In this document: piece after piece, positions 1-12,480 of the stretch
Position numbering within the stretch: the first letter of the stretch is position 1
How the letters are laid out: each line of letters starts with the position of its first letter
Source of the DNA: Scleromitrula shiraiana
Taxonomy: Eukaryota > Ascomycota > Leotiomycetes > Helotiales > Sclerotiniaceae
DNA: 64,000 bases
Assembly (NCBI GenBank): GCA_028455995.1
Contig: JABELC010000005.1
Coordinates: 2,976,001-3,040,000 of the forward strand
Direction of reading: 5' to 3'
Notes under the pieces: generated by a model
What the model saw: the letters and a program-made list of their open reading frames with translations, nothing else
The model's database searches: none
What the model was told of the DNA's origin: nothing
Program-made: the position numbers and the translations under genes

Positions 1-574
1 TAGCTGTAGAACAGCCATACTGTACTGCACTGTACTGCACTGCACTGCACTGTACTGTAAGTAGGCTTGGTAGGTTTATTGGTGGTCTAACCCGTTGGTT
101 AGTACTTTCGGTGTTATCTCAAACTGATCATGGACTAAATTTCAGGCCCAACTTCAACATTTATAGCAGGTACACCTTCCTACCGGACCTACTTATTACC
201 CTACTATCTACTATCTACTAGGCTACTAGGCTACTATTATTACTGTACTACTATATCATTTACCTGCTCGTGCCAATCCATGGTAGATTTATTATTTTTA
301 CAAAACTTTCCGAGGTTTTTCATGTTCATCGCAAATTATAAAGACTCCCCCCCCTTATTGCTTTGAACAAAGTCTTCATTACAAATACTATTCAACTCTT
401 CAATTTGTATTGTTGAATCGTTTAAAAGGTTGGCAGATATATTCATATTTATATGGGTTTGCAATCATTCATCCACCATCGTCACTTATTCCATTATATC
501 ATCATAGAGATAAGCCCCTGCACATTATGAGTGGGGTGAAATCATCATCGAGATAGCTTCAACTGAACGCTGTC
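1..574. other. Intergenic, upstream of the NIPA-like gene
   Basis: No coding region seen. It holds a pentanucleotide tandem array at the extreme left (about 21-58), a CTACTA-rich stretch (about 205-255), and AT-rich sequence leading into the start of the transporter gene. Confidence 0.6.
21..58. repeat. Pentanucleotide microsatellite (TGYAC)n
   Basis: About eight consecutive 5-base units, alternating TGTAC and TGCAC. The variants differ only by C/T at the third position. Simple-sequence repeat with no coding role seen. Confidence 0.85.
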
Positions 575-2769
575 ATGTATCTATCGACGAGTTATGATGC
601 TGCGGCAATATCTCCCATAAATACACCAGTACCGTCTGTACCATTACTCGATCCGACCGTATATATCACGAAAGGCGACTCTCAGTTACAACGTTGGTCG
701 TCACTTATTGGCATCGTCACAGCGATAGTGGGCAACATTCTAATATCATTCGCCTTGAACATACAACGATATGCACACATAAGATTACATGAGGAGCATG
801 TGCGACGGAAACAGAGACTGAGAAACATTTCGAAGTCAGCGCATGGTGGTTATGGAACATCAGTAACGAATGTGGACCATATTACAGAAGAAGAGTACGA
901 AGCGGATGAGGAGGCACCATTAAGAAGATCATTCCACTCCGCAGACTCCCAATCGAGTGATTGTACAGACGACGATCATGAGACGCAAAGATCAACCTAC
1001 TTGAGGTCTCCATACTGGTGGGGAGGTATCATTCTGATGACTATTGGGGAGGCAGGAAATTTTTTGGCATATGGATTTGCACCAGCGTCGATTGTTTCTC
1101 CGCTCGGAGTTGTGGCTTTGATATCGAACTGTGTAATTGCCCCAATTATGCTGAAGGAACGATTCCGACTCAGGGATTTTTGGGGGGTCGTGGTTGCTGT
1201 AGCCGGTGCCGTTACTGTTGTTTTGAGTGCCAAGCAGCAGGAAAGGAAATTTGGACCTCATGAGATTTGGGGCGCCATTACAACTACTGAGTTTGAGGTC
1301 TATATGGCTATTACAATATGCTTAATTGTGATATTGATGTGGGCAAGCCCGAGATACGGCACCAAGACGATATTAGTAGACCTTGGTCTTGTGGGTTTGT
1401 TTGGTAGGTTTTTAGAGTCATCCATGATTTGTACACTCACTTACATTACATAGGTGGTTACACTGCTCTATCTACGAAAGGTGTTGCTTCCATGCTATCT
1501 TCTACTCTTTGGAGAGCCTTGACGACACCAGTCACTTATGCCCTTGTTATTATCCTAGTCGGAACGGCCATTATGCAGGTTAGATATGTCAATAGAGCTT
1601 TGCAAAGGTTTGACTCGACACAAGTCATTCCAGTGCAATTTGTTCTATTTACACTATCTGTTATTACCGGCAGTGCAATTCTTTATCGTGACTTTGAGAA
1701 AATTACCTCTGAGAATGCAATAAAGTTTATTGGAGGCTGCTTGTTGACATTCTTTGGTGTTTGGCTTATTACTAGCGGTCGATCACGGCATGACGAGGAG
1801 GAAGAACATGAGGTAGATGTTCAAGAGGGACAGGAACGTATTGGGCTTGAAAATCAAGATCATATCACCGACGAGTTATCAAATCAGCATGGGCCAAGAA
1901 AACATTTAGGCCTTCAGGCGATCTCGAGAACTAGTCTTATTCGGTCGGGTGACTCAGCGTACGACGAAGAGGCAATTCGAGACTCTAGGAGGTCTTCGCA
2001 TGTCAGCTTTGCCAAATCGCCATCCCGACCACAAACACCGCAGAGGTTTTCTAGTGCATCGAGGCACCCGGAAAGATTGACAACATCAGGAACAATCAAT
2101 GAGCGACCTGTAAGCGAAGATAGTCCCCTGCTTAGGAACCCCTGGATGGAATCTACGGATAGTCTTTTACAAACTCCGCGACACCCAGGAATGCCGACTA
2201 GTATTTCTTCTCCAGTATTGCCTTCCGAAGCTCAGACACCCCCTTCCGATGTCTCAAAACCACCAACGACAAGATCGAATACGCAGTCTAATCTCCACAC
2301 CCATCCTAGTCAACAGAGTGGTCCTACACCACCGCAAGGAGATCGACCGACGACTCCAGCGAGACATTCAATGTCTCGTATGTTACCTGGACCATTATTA
2401 TCACCTTTGTCAGGTGGTTTGAGTGTGGTGATAGCGGATTCTTTGCGACGTGGGGTTGAGTCGCCGCGGAGCAAATCTTACGGACGACCATCTGGCCTGA
2501 GAAAGGCGAGATCTGGAACTCAGAGACTTGTTCAAACCCTTGATGGCGAACTTGATGATGAAGATATCGACTCGCCATTAAAAGGTGGTGAATCTTCACA
2601 GCAGGTGAGCAAATCGTTCGAAAGTGAGGCATCGGGTTGGTCGAAGAGAACTCGAGCTCGCAGCCTAAGTAATACCCTAGGGGATTTTCTCAAAGGGAGG
2701 CGGTCTCGACCGGAGATGGAAGAAGAAAGGGATAATGATGAAGAGGAGGCTGGTCCAAGCGGATCATGA
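575..2769 (+). CDS. NIPA-type (DUF803) magnesium transporter
   Basis: Two exons, 575-1403 and 1454-2769, giving 714 aa; the 50-nt intron has GTAGGT donor and ACATAG acceptor, and splicing restores Phe-Gly-Gly-Tyr across the join. The family (PF05653) moves Mg2+ or related divalent cations across membranes. A first membrane segment lies near residues 42-60. After a charged loop comes a WWGGIILMTIGEAGNFLAYG block (about 148-167), then helices through about residue 400, including the conserved ALSTKGVA motif right after the intron. The last roughly 320 residues are a Ser/Pro/Thr-rich, charged, probably cytosolic tail, much longer than in animal NIPA proteins but usual for ascomycete members. No lesion seen. 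Substrate is inferred from the family. Confidence 0.88.
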
Positions 2770-4370
2770 TCGTTTTTGATTAGTTTATCTTGGTTTACTT
2801 TAGCATTGGTTGGAGTTTGGGTAGGAGCATGGCGAACGGCAGTAGAACTTTCACATAATCACAGGTGTATACAAAAAGCATTATTGTATATTGATATCGT
2901 TGTATTGAATTTATATGCTATTGAAAATTTTTATAACAGGATGGTTTTTTTAGATGCCGTGCAAGGAAATACATAGTTGTTGTTATCATGTTTCTCTCAT
3001 GCCCGTGTTTCCTTCAAAACTCGCCCTTTATATTAGATGAACCGTATGAACCACATTTTCTCTTTGCTTTCCTCAAATTTCCACATCTAAAACCTCCCCA
3101 CAACCCGCTGTAACCATCTCTAACTTCCCCTTTCCCCTGTTACCTCTGCCATTCCCCTGCATCAACCAGTTCCTCCAAGAATCTTAAATTTTCCGCTGCT
3201 AATCCCCGCAAATAAAAACGATCCCCCAAATTACACTATCCACGGTTATGTTCGCTAGCCTTAAACAAAAAATCACTGCCATCTGTATCAACTTGAATAT
3301 CCCAAGGTGATCCATACCGTCAACCTGGCATTTTACCTGCACTAGATGTTTAGTCAATTCGTGATCAACATTACGACTTTTCAGGATATCGGCCGCGCAT
3401 CAGAGCAGTTAGAGATCTGCATCTTTGAGGTTGGTGATTTCTAGTGGGGTGTGGGCGGTAGTTGATGAAAGAGAAGCGGAATATTTTCAAGATCTTTGGC
3501 TGCTAGAGATGATGATTTCTCTAGCCTGTTCAAAGCGTAAAGATGAAAAACTATTTGTTTGCGAATGTTTGAGTTAAACTGGGCGGCTGTGGTAGTGAAG
3601 GGTATCAAATGGACAGCAGCTGGGAGAAGAGGAGGATTTTTGAGTGAATATTTACATTGGATGTAGTTGGAGTTGTGAATGCAGATGGTGCTGCTGTGAC
3701 TGGTGTAGTTGTGTTGGTTTCAGGTGAGTCCACTCTATCGAAATCCACATTTTTAGCAATTGATGCTATGCTTTCAGCACTTGTGATGGGTTTGTGAATG
3801 ATCAGAGTTGGTGAAATTGGTGAATGTGTGGAGCGTGTGAAAGAACTTGAATATACAATTTTTGTTTATAAAGATGCACGGTAGAGTTCTAAATGGGCTA
3901 AGACAACGTATTTCCTCCAGAAATAAATCGCCAAGCAGTTCTTATGCAATACAGGTGAATCGTGGAGCACAAAGATGAAGCAAATGATTCAAATTTCATT
4001 CTACGAGTGGTTGTCTCTGTGAAACACTCTTTCCAACTCACAGCAATATTCTCTAGGAGAGGATATTCTATAGTTATTCTACAACCCGCTGGTTCGAGAA
4101 GCATGCAATAATAATGTGAGAATATACAAAAGCTTTACGCAGATTCCTTGGCTACTGGTAGCTTTCTTGAATGTATGGGCTATGGAGTTCTCTCCTCTAC
4201 TCTAGATAAAGCAGTCCCCCCCGCACTCTGGATCTGGAAATGGCTGAATGTCTTTCCATTATAAAGATGCCCTAGTGTCATGTCATTAGTTCCTATACAC
4301 TCACAGAATATATTGTTACTTGGATTATCCTCACACAGCTCAGCGGAATCGGGATACGTCGATCACCACA
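2770..4370. other. Intergenic region, no gene supported
   Basis: Contains the 3' side of the NIPA-like gene, a pyrimidine-rich stretch near 3050-3200, and the upstream region of the next gene. Short open frames here lack ATG starts, splice logic or recognisable protein content. Confidence 0.5.
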
Positions 4371-5588
4371 ATGACTAGCTCTTTCAAATTACCACAAGTA
4401 GACCCTGAGCCTGATCTTACAGCACCCTTAAACCGTCGCCACGATCTTTTTCAACAGATACATGAGTACAATATTGATTATCGTACCCCATCACATCTCA
4501 GAATCCACATTACGGGCCTCACGCTTGAAGAAGGGTATATATTCGAGGGTGGTATGTCATCAGAAGACCAAAAAGCATGTCAACCTCATACCCGTATCCC
4601 GGTCTGTAAGTTCTTTGTTAGATGTCCAGGGAAAGCCCTTTGAAGATTCAACAGAGACAGAAATAACTCGTCATAATGCAATCAAGCTCCGAGAGCTTCA
4701 GTTCGAAAAGAAGACATTAGAGATGGAAGGCCGAAGTCGAGCAGCAAATGAGCAGGCTGATAGACGTTACGAAGAACGATGCAGAAAAGAAATGGCAGAG
4801 ATGCTGCGAGATTAAGAGAAGCTAGACAGAACAATGACATTGACGCGGCTCGGGATGCAAAAGCTGGACGAGCCTCATCTGGTCGCAAGTCACCACCAAG
4901 AGGGTTGAAACATTTGGCCGAATCGAGGCTAAAATTGAACAAAGAGTGGATAAGAAGGGAGGACCATCAACAAAATGTGAGGAACGATGATGAAAATACC
5001 AGGAACGCTTTACTGGCAGGTGTTATTCGATCTATCGCTGCTATTAAGGATGAGGGAATGAATATGAGCAAGGTAGACTCAGAGCTAACGATGATAGATG
5101 AAACAAAAACTCTGAATTCTAGCATCCATCACACAAGTGGAAATGCAGTTCCAGGACCTTCTCATCGTTCAGAAACATCGTTCATACAATCAGCAAGATT
5201 AGGACAAGGAGAGGTAGCTCTTCCAATATGCCGATCAAAGCCATTGGCGACTGTCGGAAGTTTCCCCTCGCTACCAGAAGAGAGCTCAATCCAAGGGAAA
5301 CAGCGCACAAGTCAACTCGGACTGGCGAAGGAAAACGTCGAGATGGTAAGAAGGACTAATCAAAGGCATCGAAAAGAAGTGCAAGCGGAAAAGGATAACA
5401 CGAACTCGTTAATTGCCATTGAAACGGAGAGTAACAATTCAACAGCCAAAGACGTAGGCATTAAGAGACCATCGCCATTCAAGAGTGATAAACAGATAGA
5501 GAGTAACAAGTCGGAGGAGTAGAGGAGGAGATTGAGGAAGGAGAGGGAGTATGAACTCCAGGAAGATAGCTCGGACGCTAGCAAATAA
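4371..5588 (+). pseudogene. Charged coiled-coil protein, apparently disrupted
   Basis: Unrecognised. The ATG at 4371 has a good context (CACAATGA). A 70-nt intron 4552-4621 (GTATGT...GTTAG) joins the first exon in frame to a Lys/Glu/Arg-rich stretch of coiled-coil character. That frame ends at a TAA at 4813-4815, while the adjacent frame carries an equally charged continuation (from about 4790) to a TAG at 5520. I see no splice pair that bridges the switch, so a 1-nt frameshift is the simplest reading. After the TAG the same frame continues with RRRLRKEREYELQ to a TAA at 5586-5588, so the TAG may be a CAG-to-TAG nonsense change. It could instead be a living gene with an unusual intron; homologues would decide. 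Function unknown. Confidence 0.5.
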
Positions 5589-6684
5589 TTCTTGGAATCC
5601 CAGGGAGCTTGGGGAAGATGGGAAAATGGGAGAAAGATAACAGGAAATTTGAACAAGAGTAGTTTAGCACGAAGAAAGATTTAGCGGTAGATAGTTAGCG
5701 CAACGAAGAATCTAACTGTATCATTAAATGAGTAAAGATAATCTAAGACGGTGATATATCCTCGAATCTGAGTCGGCTCAAGAGCTTGCATCATACGATT
5801 TTGAATGCAGTATTTGATCAATATAATACCATAGTTTGGTATAGATGAATTGATTGTCATCGGAATACCAACAATAAATACTTCTTCTCGAAGATTATAC
5901 AGATAAATCGGACAAGCGATATGTTTTGCTCTATATTGCCACTGAAATGCTGTTGAACATACTCTACCGTAGTTTTGCAATGTAAATAGTCACCGATGTC
6001 CAATTTTTCGATTCGCAATTTGAGTAATATCTTTCGCCAATGCGTAAAATTCAGTTTGAGCATGATTGTATATATCTGGGACAGGATAATTTGGGCAAGA
6101 ACAGTTATCGAATGATGCATTCGCCTTCACTTGAAGCAGAAGATGGTGAAGTTAATAACGGCGAAGGATCTGATGGCTGTTTGCCTGCAGATATGGATAT
6201 TTTGAATATTTATCCATTACCACTAGTGAGCTTAGTACAACTAGACCGTCCACCCTCACAACCAATTGATCAAGATATAGAGCTTTATCGAGAGGAAAAT
6301 TTTGATCTGTCGTCACTTCGCGATCAGTTAATCCTGCTGATATGAGAGCATCAGAAGATAGAGGCAGGTCTTTCCTACCAACAAACGTAACGTACGTCTC
6401 TTCGATCCTTCACCAGCAACCGCTCCTATAGATATAGGATTATTTGACGAAAAGGAAATTCATTTTCATAGGGATAAGTTGGTCTGAGAAGAATCTATAC
6501 TAGAATTCCGCTCTCGGTCTCGGAGTTAAACGTAGACATTAGATAGGCAGCTCACATTCAAGCGATGCACATATTGTACTACCAACAAACAATCCTCCAT
6601 TATATTCGTAAAACTATTGGGCATGCATTTTGCAGAGAAAACGCCAGACTCCTAACCCCATGTGCCCCAAGATAAATTGTACAC
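5589..6684. other. Intergenic with one unsupported open frame
   Basis: An ATG-started frame at 6040-6345 (101 codons, acidic, no recognisable domain) lies here. Past its stop, a shifted frame stays open for about 35 more codons, so it may be a gene remnant. I cannot support it as a real gene. Confidence 0.4.
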
Positions 6685-7281
6685 TCATATCTTCTTTTCC
6701 TTTGATTCAATTTCCTTTAACAACCCGACCAAGTCCCCCTCATTGCCCTCCATCTCCAAACCACGCCCAACCCACTCCTTAGCTTCTTGTAGCCGTCCCA
6801 TCTCCATCAAACATTTGCCCTTTCTCCACCAAGCTTTCGCATTTCCAGCCCTCTTCGCCTCCACACTGCTTTCTGCGTCCGTTGCGCCCTCCACCCAATT
6901 TGACAACGACATATGCGCTTGTGCCCTATTTGCAAACAGCCCTGCAACCTCATCTCTCACTAGTCCTGATGGCTCCCATAACGGTCTTGCGAGAGCCATC
7001 TGTAAACCAAGTGTATACATCTTTATAGCTTCACCATGTCTTCCTTTGCGGAATTCTCCATTCCCTGCTTCACGGAGCTTCGTAATGTTTGCAGAACGTT
7101 TTTGATTTACAGGGACGGGAGGCGGCGGGATAGGCGTATCGAGAGTGAGAAGTGATCGGTGTAAAAGGTTAAGAGTCTCTAGTTCTTCATTGAGAACACG
7201 GGAGTTTGAGGATGTGGATATGGCTTTTGAGGATGGGTCCATATGTAATGGTAGGAGAGTGAAAGTCTCGTTTTCGTCCAT
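6685..7281 (-). CDS. Sec72-like TPR subunit of the ER Sec63 translocon
   Basis: Single exon, 198 aa from ATG at 7281; the open frame extends 12 codons further upstream without an ATG. Sec72 is a cytosolic TPR protein of the Sec62/63/71/72 complex that helps post-translational import into the ER. The Leu-rich LETLNLLHRSLL block (about 35-46) followed by a PIPPPPVPVN linker (about 51-60) is characteristic as I recall the family. Three TPR-like helical pairs follow (about 64-93, 106-140, 146-178), with the conserved ANRAQAHMSL and KAWWRKGKCL segments. Length fits filamentous-fungal Sec72. The assignment rests on remembered family resemblance, so another small TPR protein is possible. Confidence 0.72.
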   Translation of the reverse strand: MDENETFTLLPLHMDPSSKAISTSSNSRVLNEELETLNLLHRSLLTLDTPIPPPPVPVNQKRSANITKLREAGNGEFRKGRHGEAIKMYTLGLQMALARPLWEPSGLVRDEVAGLFANRAQAHMSLSNWVEGATDAESSVEAKRAGNAKAWWRKGKCLMEMGRLQEAKEWVGRGLEMEGNEGDLVGLLKEIESKEKKI

Positions 7282-10020
7282 TTCGATTGCACCGAGTAGG
7301 TTCGAATTCAATTGCACTGATTGCTGATAGTTTGCGATTCCAACTTTTTGGTTTGGCCGGCTGTTGTGTGGGAGTGAGATATTGAGGATGTGTCTTCATT
7401 TGAAGAAGAGGCTAAACTTGTCCTTTGATCTGGCCTCAGCCTTGCTTACCAATGTATTATGTAAAAAGAATTTCGAGCCGCCCAGACTTCTCCTCTGGCA
7501 AGGTAAATATCCGAGTCTGTAGCTTTAGTATAAGCCAAGATCAACCACAACATCATCCCAAAGTGGTTCTATTTCAATTGTTTTTGATCACTTGACCCAT
7601 CCGTGCTGAATGAATTGCAGATGAACCATGTCTCATCAGCCTGGTCGACATCATTATATCAATATATATATAACCTAGACCTCTTCATCTTGTTCAAGTG
7701 AATTAATTTAGTTTTTTTGTCACTGTTGTATCTTGACTGAAAACATTGAATTGAAGTGCTACGATTATTGTTCATACCAAATCACACCAATAAGTCTCCA
7801 CGAAAATAGACCAGACAAACACTTCTATCATGTGCAGCGTCTTCTCAGCCTTTTTCTACGAAGTTTATCACCTATGGGATGGCCTTTTGTTGGGTCTTGG
7901 AAATCTGATGACCAAATTTGGCTTCTAGTTACTCATTTGCTTGAATGTCTACAACAATTTCAAGCTGCATATATCTGCCATATGGTTCGATAAACAATCG
8001 AGCACAGTCACGAGAGACGTATGTTGCCGGTATTGTTACTTACCAAGTCGGTATTTACCCCACTTCTGCCATAACCTGAACGTTCTGACTGAGGCAAGCT
8101 GCCGAGGAACCTACGTTATTAAAGATTGGAGAAATTGCGAATACACGATATCTTTCTCCCGCGTCCTCAACTCAGACTTGCGGCTAAATCGAAGCGGTAC
8201 TCTATCGATGCTAGAATAACGACGAAAGTTTACGAGGAATGGAGGTCAGGATATCGAGTTAGAGATTTGATATTGCCTACCACTATGCCAGCCAAAGTTG
8301 AGGGATAATCAAAGTCATATTCTGCAAAATTAGGGGATATTGTTGCATTCATACTGGAATTTGAATAGGCCTTGAGTTGAGCTTTCGGCTTTGCTCAAGA
8401 TGGCCGACTACTAGTCTTTCACTATTCAACCAACATTTATCTTCAACAAGATGCAGATGCTGGTTCAACTCAGAAATCCATAGTCAATGAACATCTTGTT
8501 TAACAAATGAGACATGGCTGTCATACAATTTATATTGATGAATCACGTGAATATGCTTCATAATACGGGCCAATGTTTGGGCGGCGGGGCTTGCAGTAGT
8601 GTATGAGCACACACAACCTATATCATCGAGGTGAGAAAGCCACAAACTTTCAATAGGTTCGAAATAGAAGAATTGTTCGTGAGTAGAATTCTGTTGCAAG
8701 TCGTTTCGCAAAGCTACCCAATAATTAGGAACTGCCCCAAATTACATGCATTTCGTGAATGCAATCCTCGATCATGCAACAAGAGTCATCGTACTTTGAG
8801 ATTTGCAACAAATGGAAAATTCTTCTTGACACATATGGTACAAATATGTCGAGTGACAAGATTGAAGCTTGGCATTGGCAGGTTCCAAAAAACATAATGA
8901 TAGTTTTGAGTGATGGGTATTTCCCTACATAGTTGTTTGTTAACCACCCAGAAGCGTTTGTCCAAATGGCCCAAGAGGTTGCATTTCCATGGATTCTGTA
9001 TTAGTACCCTTCCGCCTTCTAACCTTCCCTGAGGAGGCAGACAGAAGCTTTTCTGGTCTCAAAAACTGTCGGCTAGCTTGATTTCAACCTTTCTTGAGAA
9101 AGAACGTGGGGATGGGGCTGAAGTCGAAAGATGAATGAAGCAACAAGATAGCTCGTGGGCGATATACATCTCCGAAGACATAGGCTCGAAAGCGAAATCA
9201 AGATTGGTATGTACTTTTCATGTTGGTGACCACCGTGTGACTGGTCATACGCCGCATTCGAAGAAGGATAGCCTACGTTTTAAAAGGTTGCTGAACTAAT
9301 AATGGCTCTAGTATAGTTAGAACGCGGATAGAAGTGACATAAAGAGCAAGGGATTATGATTGATTACGCAGAAACATGTCTAGGTCGTTTTTCACCTCAG
9401 ATTTCGATGTTCTGAAGGCTGACAATTTTTTGGAAGCTTTAGAAGTAATCCATGAAGGCTTGGATGTCATACATATTGCTATGCTATACAAGTTGATGCC
9501 GTGAAACTCTTTAGATATAATGATGAATGAGTTATGTGTTGGTCAAATTAATGAGAGCAGCAGTCAACACCCTATGCCGCCACTTTCCTGATAGTTATCT
9601 GATCATTTATGATTAAATTAGTTTCCAAACCCCTGCCAGTATGTGGCTCACTTATACGGATGTAGCTCATCGATCCTGCGAAAGAGCACTCTTCAACATC
9701 TAAGTTGTGTGTTTTGGGGGTAAGTGGATTAATGATAACTATGGTCATCTCTGTTTAATTAGCCCAGCATACTTGTCGGCTAGCATGGCGACTCAAAATA
9801 GTCAAGAGAAGATTTGGAAGGCAGCAGGTATCGAGGCCAGGAAGATTTTGAACAACTGTTTCCGATATTTTTTCCATCCTACAATATATCTTGTAACAAG
9901 TGAACTGATTGAGGATGGAAGGATAACGGGACAAGTCGAGTAATGACTTCACCACCATTTATCATTCCCCACATTTCTCCGCCCTAGGAGAAGTCCCTTA
10001 AAATTCATCCCATGCATCCT
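7282..10020. other. Gene-poor intergenic region
   Basis: About 2.7 kb with no convincing gene. Open frames are short, mostly start at non-ATG codons and show no domain or splice logic. Base composition is ordinary, unlike the AT-rich blocks further on. Confidence 0.5.
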
Positions 10021-10485
10021 CTATCTCTCTAAGGACCAGTCTTCTTCGCCTAAATCCAATTCCTTCATCAGCTGATGTTGTTGCCGCTTCTTCCGTATTA
10101 GCGAATGCTGGAGCATAGCGTTCCCCATAAACTTCTTAGTATATATCGCATTATACTCTGGTATAAATTCGTCCTGGAAATCTGGAGACACGAGAAGTGC
10201 TATCTGTGTCTTTATCTCCAAGCAGAAGGCGGCTCGGCAAATAGGTTTCATCGTGGTCATTGATGGATCAATATTCACTAGAAAAATGCCAGCTCCGATT
10301 CCTTCTGTACTTCCCAAGGTTGTTCCAGTATCAGAACCGCTTGAGGAAAAGTTTTTCGCGGCATACGTGCTAAATTCCGAAAAACAACAATATATAAGAT
10401 CATTTTCCACAAAAACATCCAATATATGCAAATAGACCCAATGATTCCCAATCACGTTTAGAACCAAACTCGTGATATCTAACAA
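10021..10485 (-). pseudogene. Possible remnant or 3' exon of an unrecognised gene
   Basis: An open frame of 154 codons without an ATG at its upstream end. The C-terminal part (NIDPSMTTMK onward, ending in a Lys/Arg- then Glu/Asp-rich tail) looks protein-like. A GTACGT...TTGTTAG pair just upstream could mark a 40-nt intron, but every frame of the sequence before it is closed by stops. I read this as a decayed gene or an incomplete model. No function can be assigned. Confidence 0.3.
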
Positions 10486-11764
10486 GTGATTGGAGAAAAT
10501 ACAAACAGGAACACGTACCTTCTAGGATTCAGGGTTCATTTTGAAGGCACGAAATCTCCACTGAAATCTACAACTCCACTCTCCACCAATTCCTCCGCCC
10601 GACCCATTTTTCCGCGTTTCGCTATGGTAGCAGTTTACAATAAAAAATATGGGAGGAATGAATATCTTCATCTCAAGGTGAGGGAAGAATCTCGGAGTGC
10701 ATAAGGTTTTATTTACTTCACCTGCTGACCCTTCCCTCAATCTTTTCAGTTTGCTCATCAGAACCCGAGCAGATAGCATAAAAGTTTTCCGAAGATTATT
10801 TGACCTAAGTTGTCAGCAACCGGGTGATGCGATACGTTCACCAAGCCGATGCATAATGTATGTACCACGATAATCTCACAGTGCCTCTATCACTAGTATG
10901 GAGTAGTCTACGGATACTGTTCGGATAAGTAGTCAACAAAAAGCAACTTACTCAATTTTCACGTCAAAAAAAACTCTACGTTCACCTAACTGAGTAATAA
11001 TTGCTGACTATCACAGCGGACTGTGGAACCGATACATTGCAAGCTACTTCTCCGTTCTCCAGTCTCCATGAAATCCACTCAAGTCAATTTCTTATATCCA
11101 CAAAATCGGAACACTTTCCAAGGTTCCTTTGCCATTTTATTACGACCTCACTCAATGCGTATTTGCCTTACCAACCAACAACCAACCTCACGCCAACCGT
11201 CTTTGGCTCATACAGCTTATTTCTCCGCCTATGAGTTTTTCCGCTGCAGGGACTCTAACAATATATCTGTAAGATCCAATCTATTTCGGATCTGCCTCGG
11301 TCAATCTTGGCGAAAGGAAACTCCAATGACGTTATGCTGCATATTTGTTTCTTTCAACATGTGAGAATAGTGTAAAGAAATACCATGTTTCATATTTTAC
11401 CACGAGATTATTGATGAATGGATTACGCGCTTCTCGAAAATATTTCCTTATATTGTACTTGACTCAGAATATGTTGGAATGGGGAAAGATTTTGCACGCA
11501 TCATACCAAGTGTATCTACATAACTAGGTAGGTTTGTTGTTTGCATCAATTGCGTGTGCTGAATCAGCCGTTCTTTGCCCCCATGAAACAGAGTTTGGAC
11601 GTCGATTCAAGAAAAAACCCTTCCGCCCCTAGGTTGATTGCTTCCGTCTTGAGTATTTTCTCCCGGTACTTTATAATGCTTGATTCATTAGAGGGTTTTA
11701 GCACTTTCAAATTTTATTTGAAAATAAGTGGAATGCGCCAGTATACTATTATTAAGATACTAAC

Positions 11765-12480
11765 TTGAATATAGTTGTTTGTATAAAACTTCAAGTTATG
11801 TAAAAATTATACAACTTCTAAATTAATTAGTGTTGAAAACTTGAAAATACTTTATTAAAATTGATTGATATATACTAGTATAACTTGATTTAAACTTCAA
11901 AATCTTTCAAGTTAGATTCTACTAGTAATTAAAATTATATTCTTTTTGAATTTCTAAATTTTATTTGAATTTTTAAATTTTATTTGAATTTTTAAATTTT
12001 ATTTGAATATTTAAATTTCATTTGAATTTTTACTAGTAAATTCTATTTGAAATACTATTAATTATTTGAAGATTTCAAATCGTTAATAAAATTTGACTTA
12101 TAATTTTTAAAGATGCTTGCAAAACAACTTGAATATAATATTATTACTAGTAACTTAAATGAAGAATAAAGCATTTTGAGTTAGTATTTGTAAATTATAC
12201 TTTACTTTTTTTATGTTTTTAAATAATATTTGAAATGTCACGGTAGTACTACTAGTAGAAAGATCCACTGGCACTACTAAACCATACACAATGATGATCA
12301 ACCAGCCTGACAATTTAACTTAATCGAGAAAAACTTTATATATAAATGCTAATTTAAAATTTATAAAATTTATATCATGTTATAATTATAAACTTTCAAG
12401 TAATAATAATCAATACCCAGTTATTATAAAGTATTAATAAAAATTTATAGTAATTCATTGCTCAATTTAATTAGATTACT
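11765..12480. repeat. AT-rich island, probably a RIP-degraded repeat relic
   Basis: An abrupt shift to very AT-rich sequence with no open frames, sharply bounded by normal sequence. It contains TTGAA/TTCAA short inverted pairs, several ACTAGTA motifs like those inside the TIR element near 15885-15940, and a 19-bp tandem array. The composition matches RIP-treated repeats, but no terminal repeats were found, so the element class is unknown. Confidence 0.5.
11946..12032. repeat. 19-bp AT-rich tandem repeat, about 4.5 copies
   Basis: Period-19 units beginning TTGAATTTYTAAATTTTAT, four copies followed by a partial fifth. Differences between copies are mostly single-base changes. Confidence 0.8.

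Noticed and set aside
7733..8308. Overlapping plus-strand frames downstream of the Sec72-like gene
   Set aside because: Non-ATG starts or no recognisable content, and no splice logic linking them.
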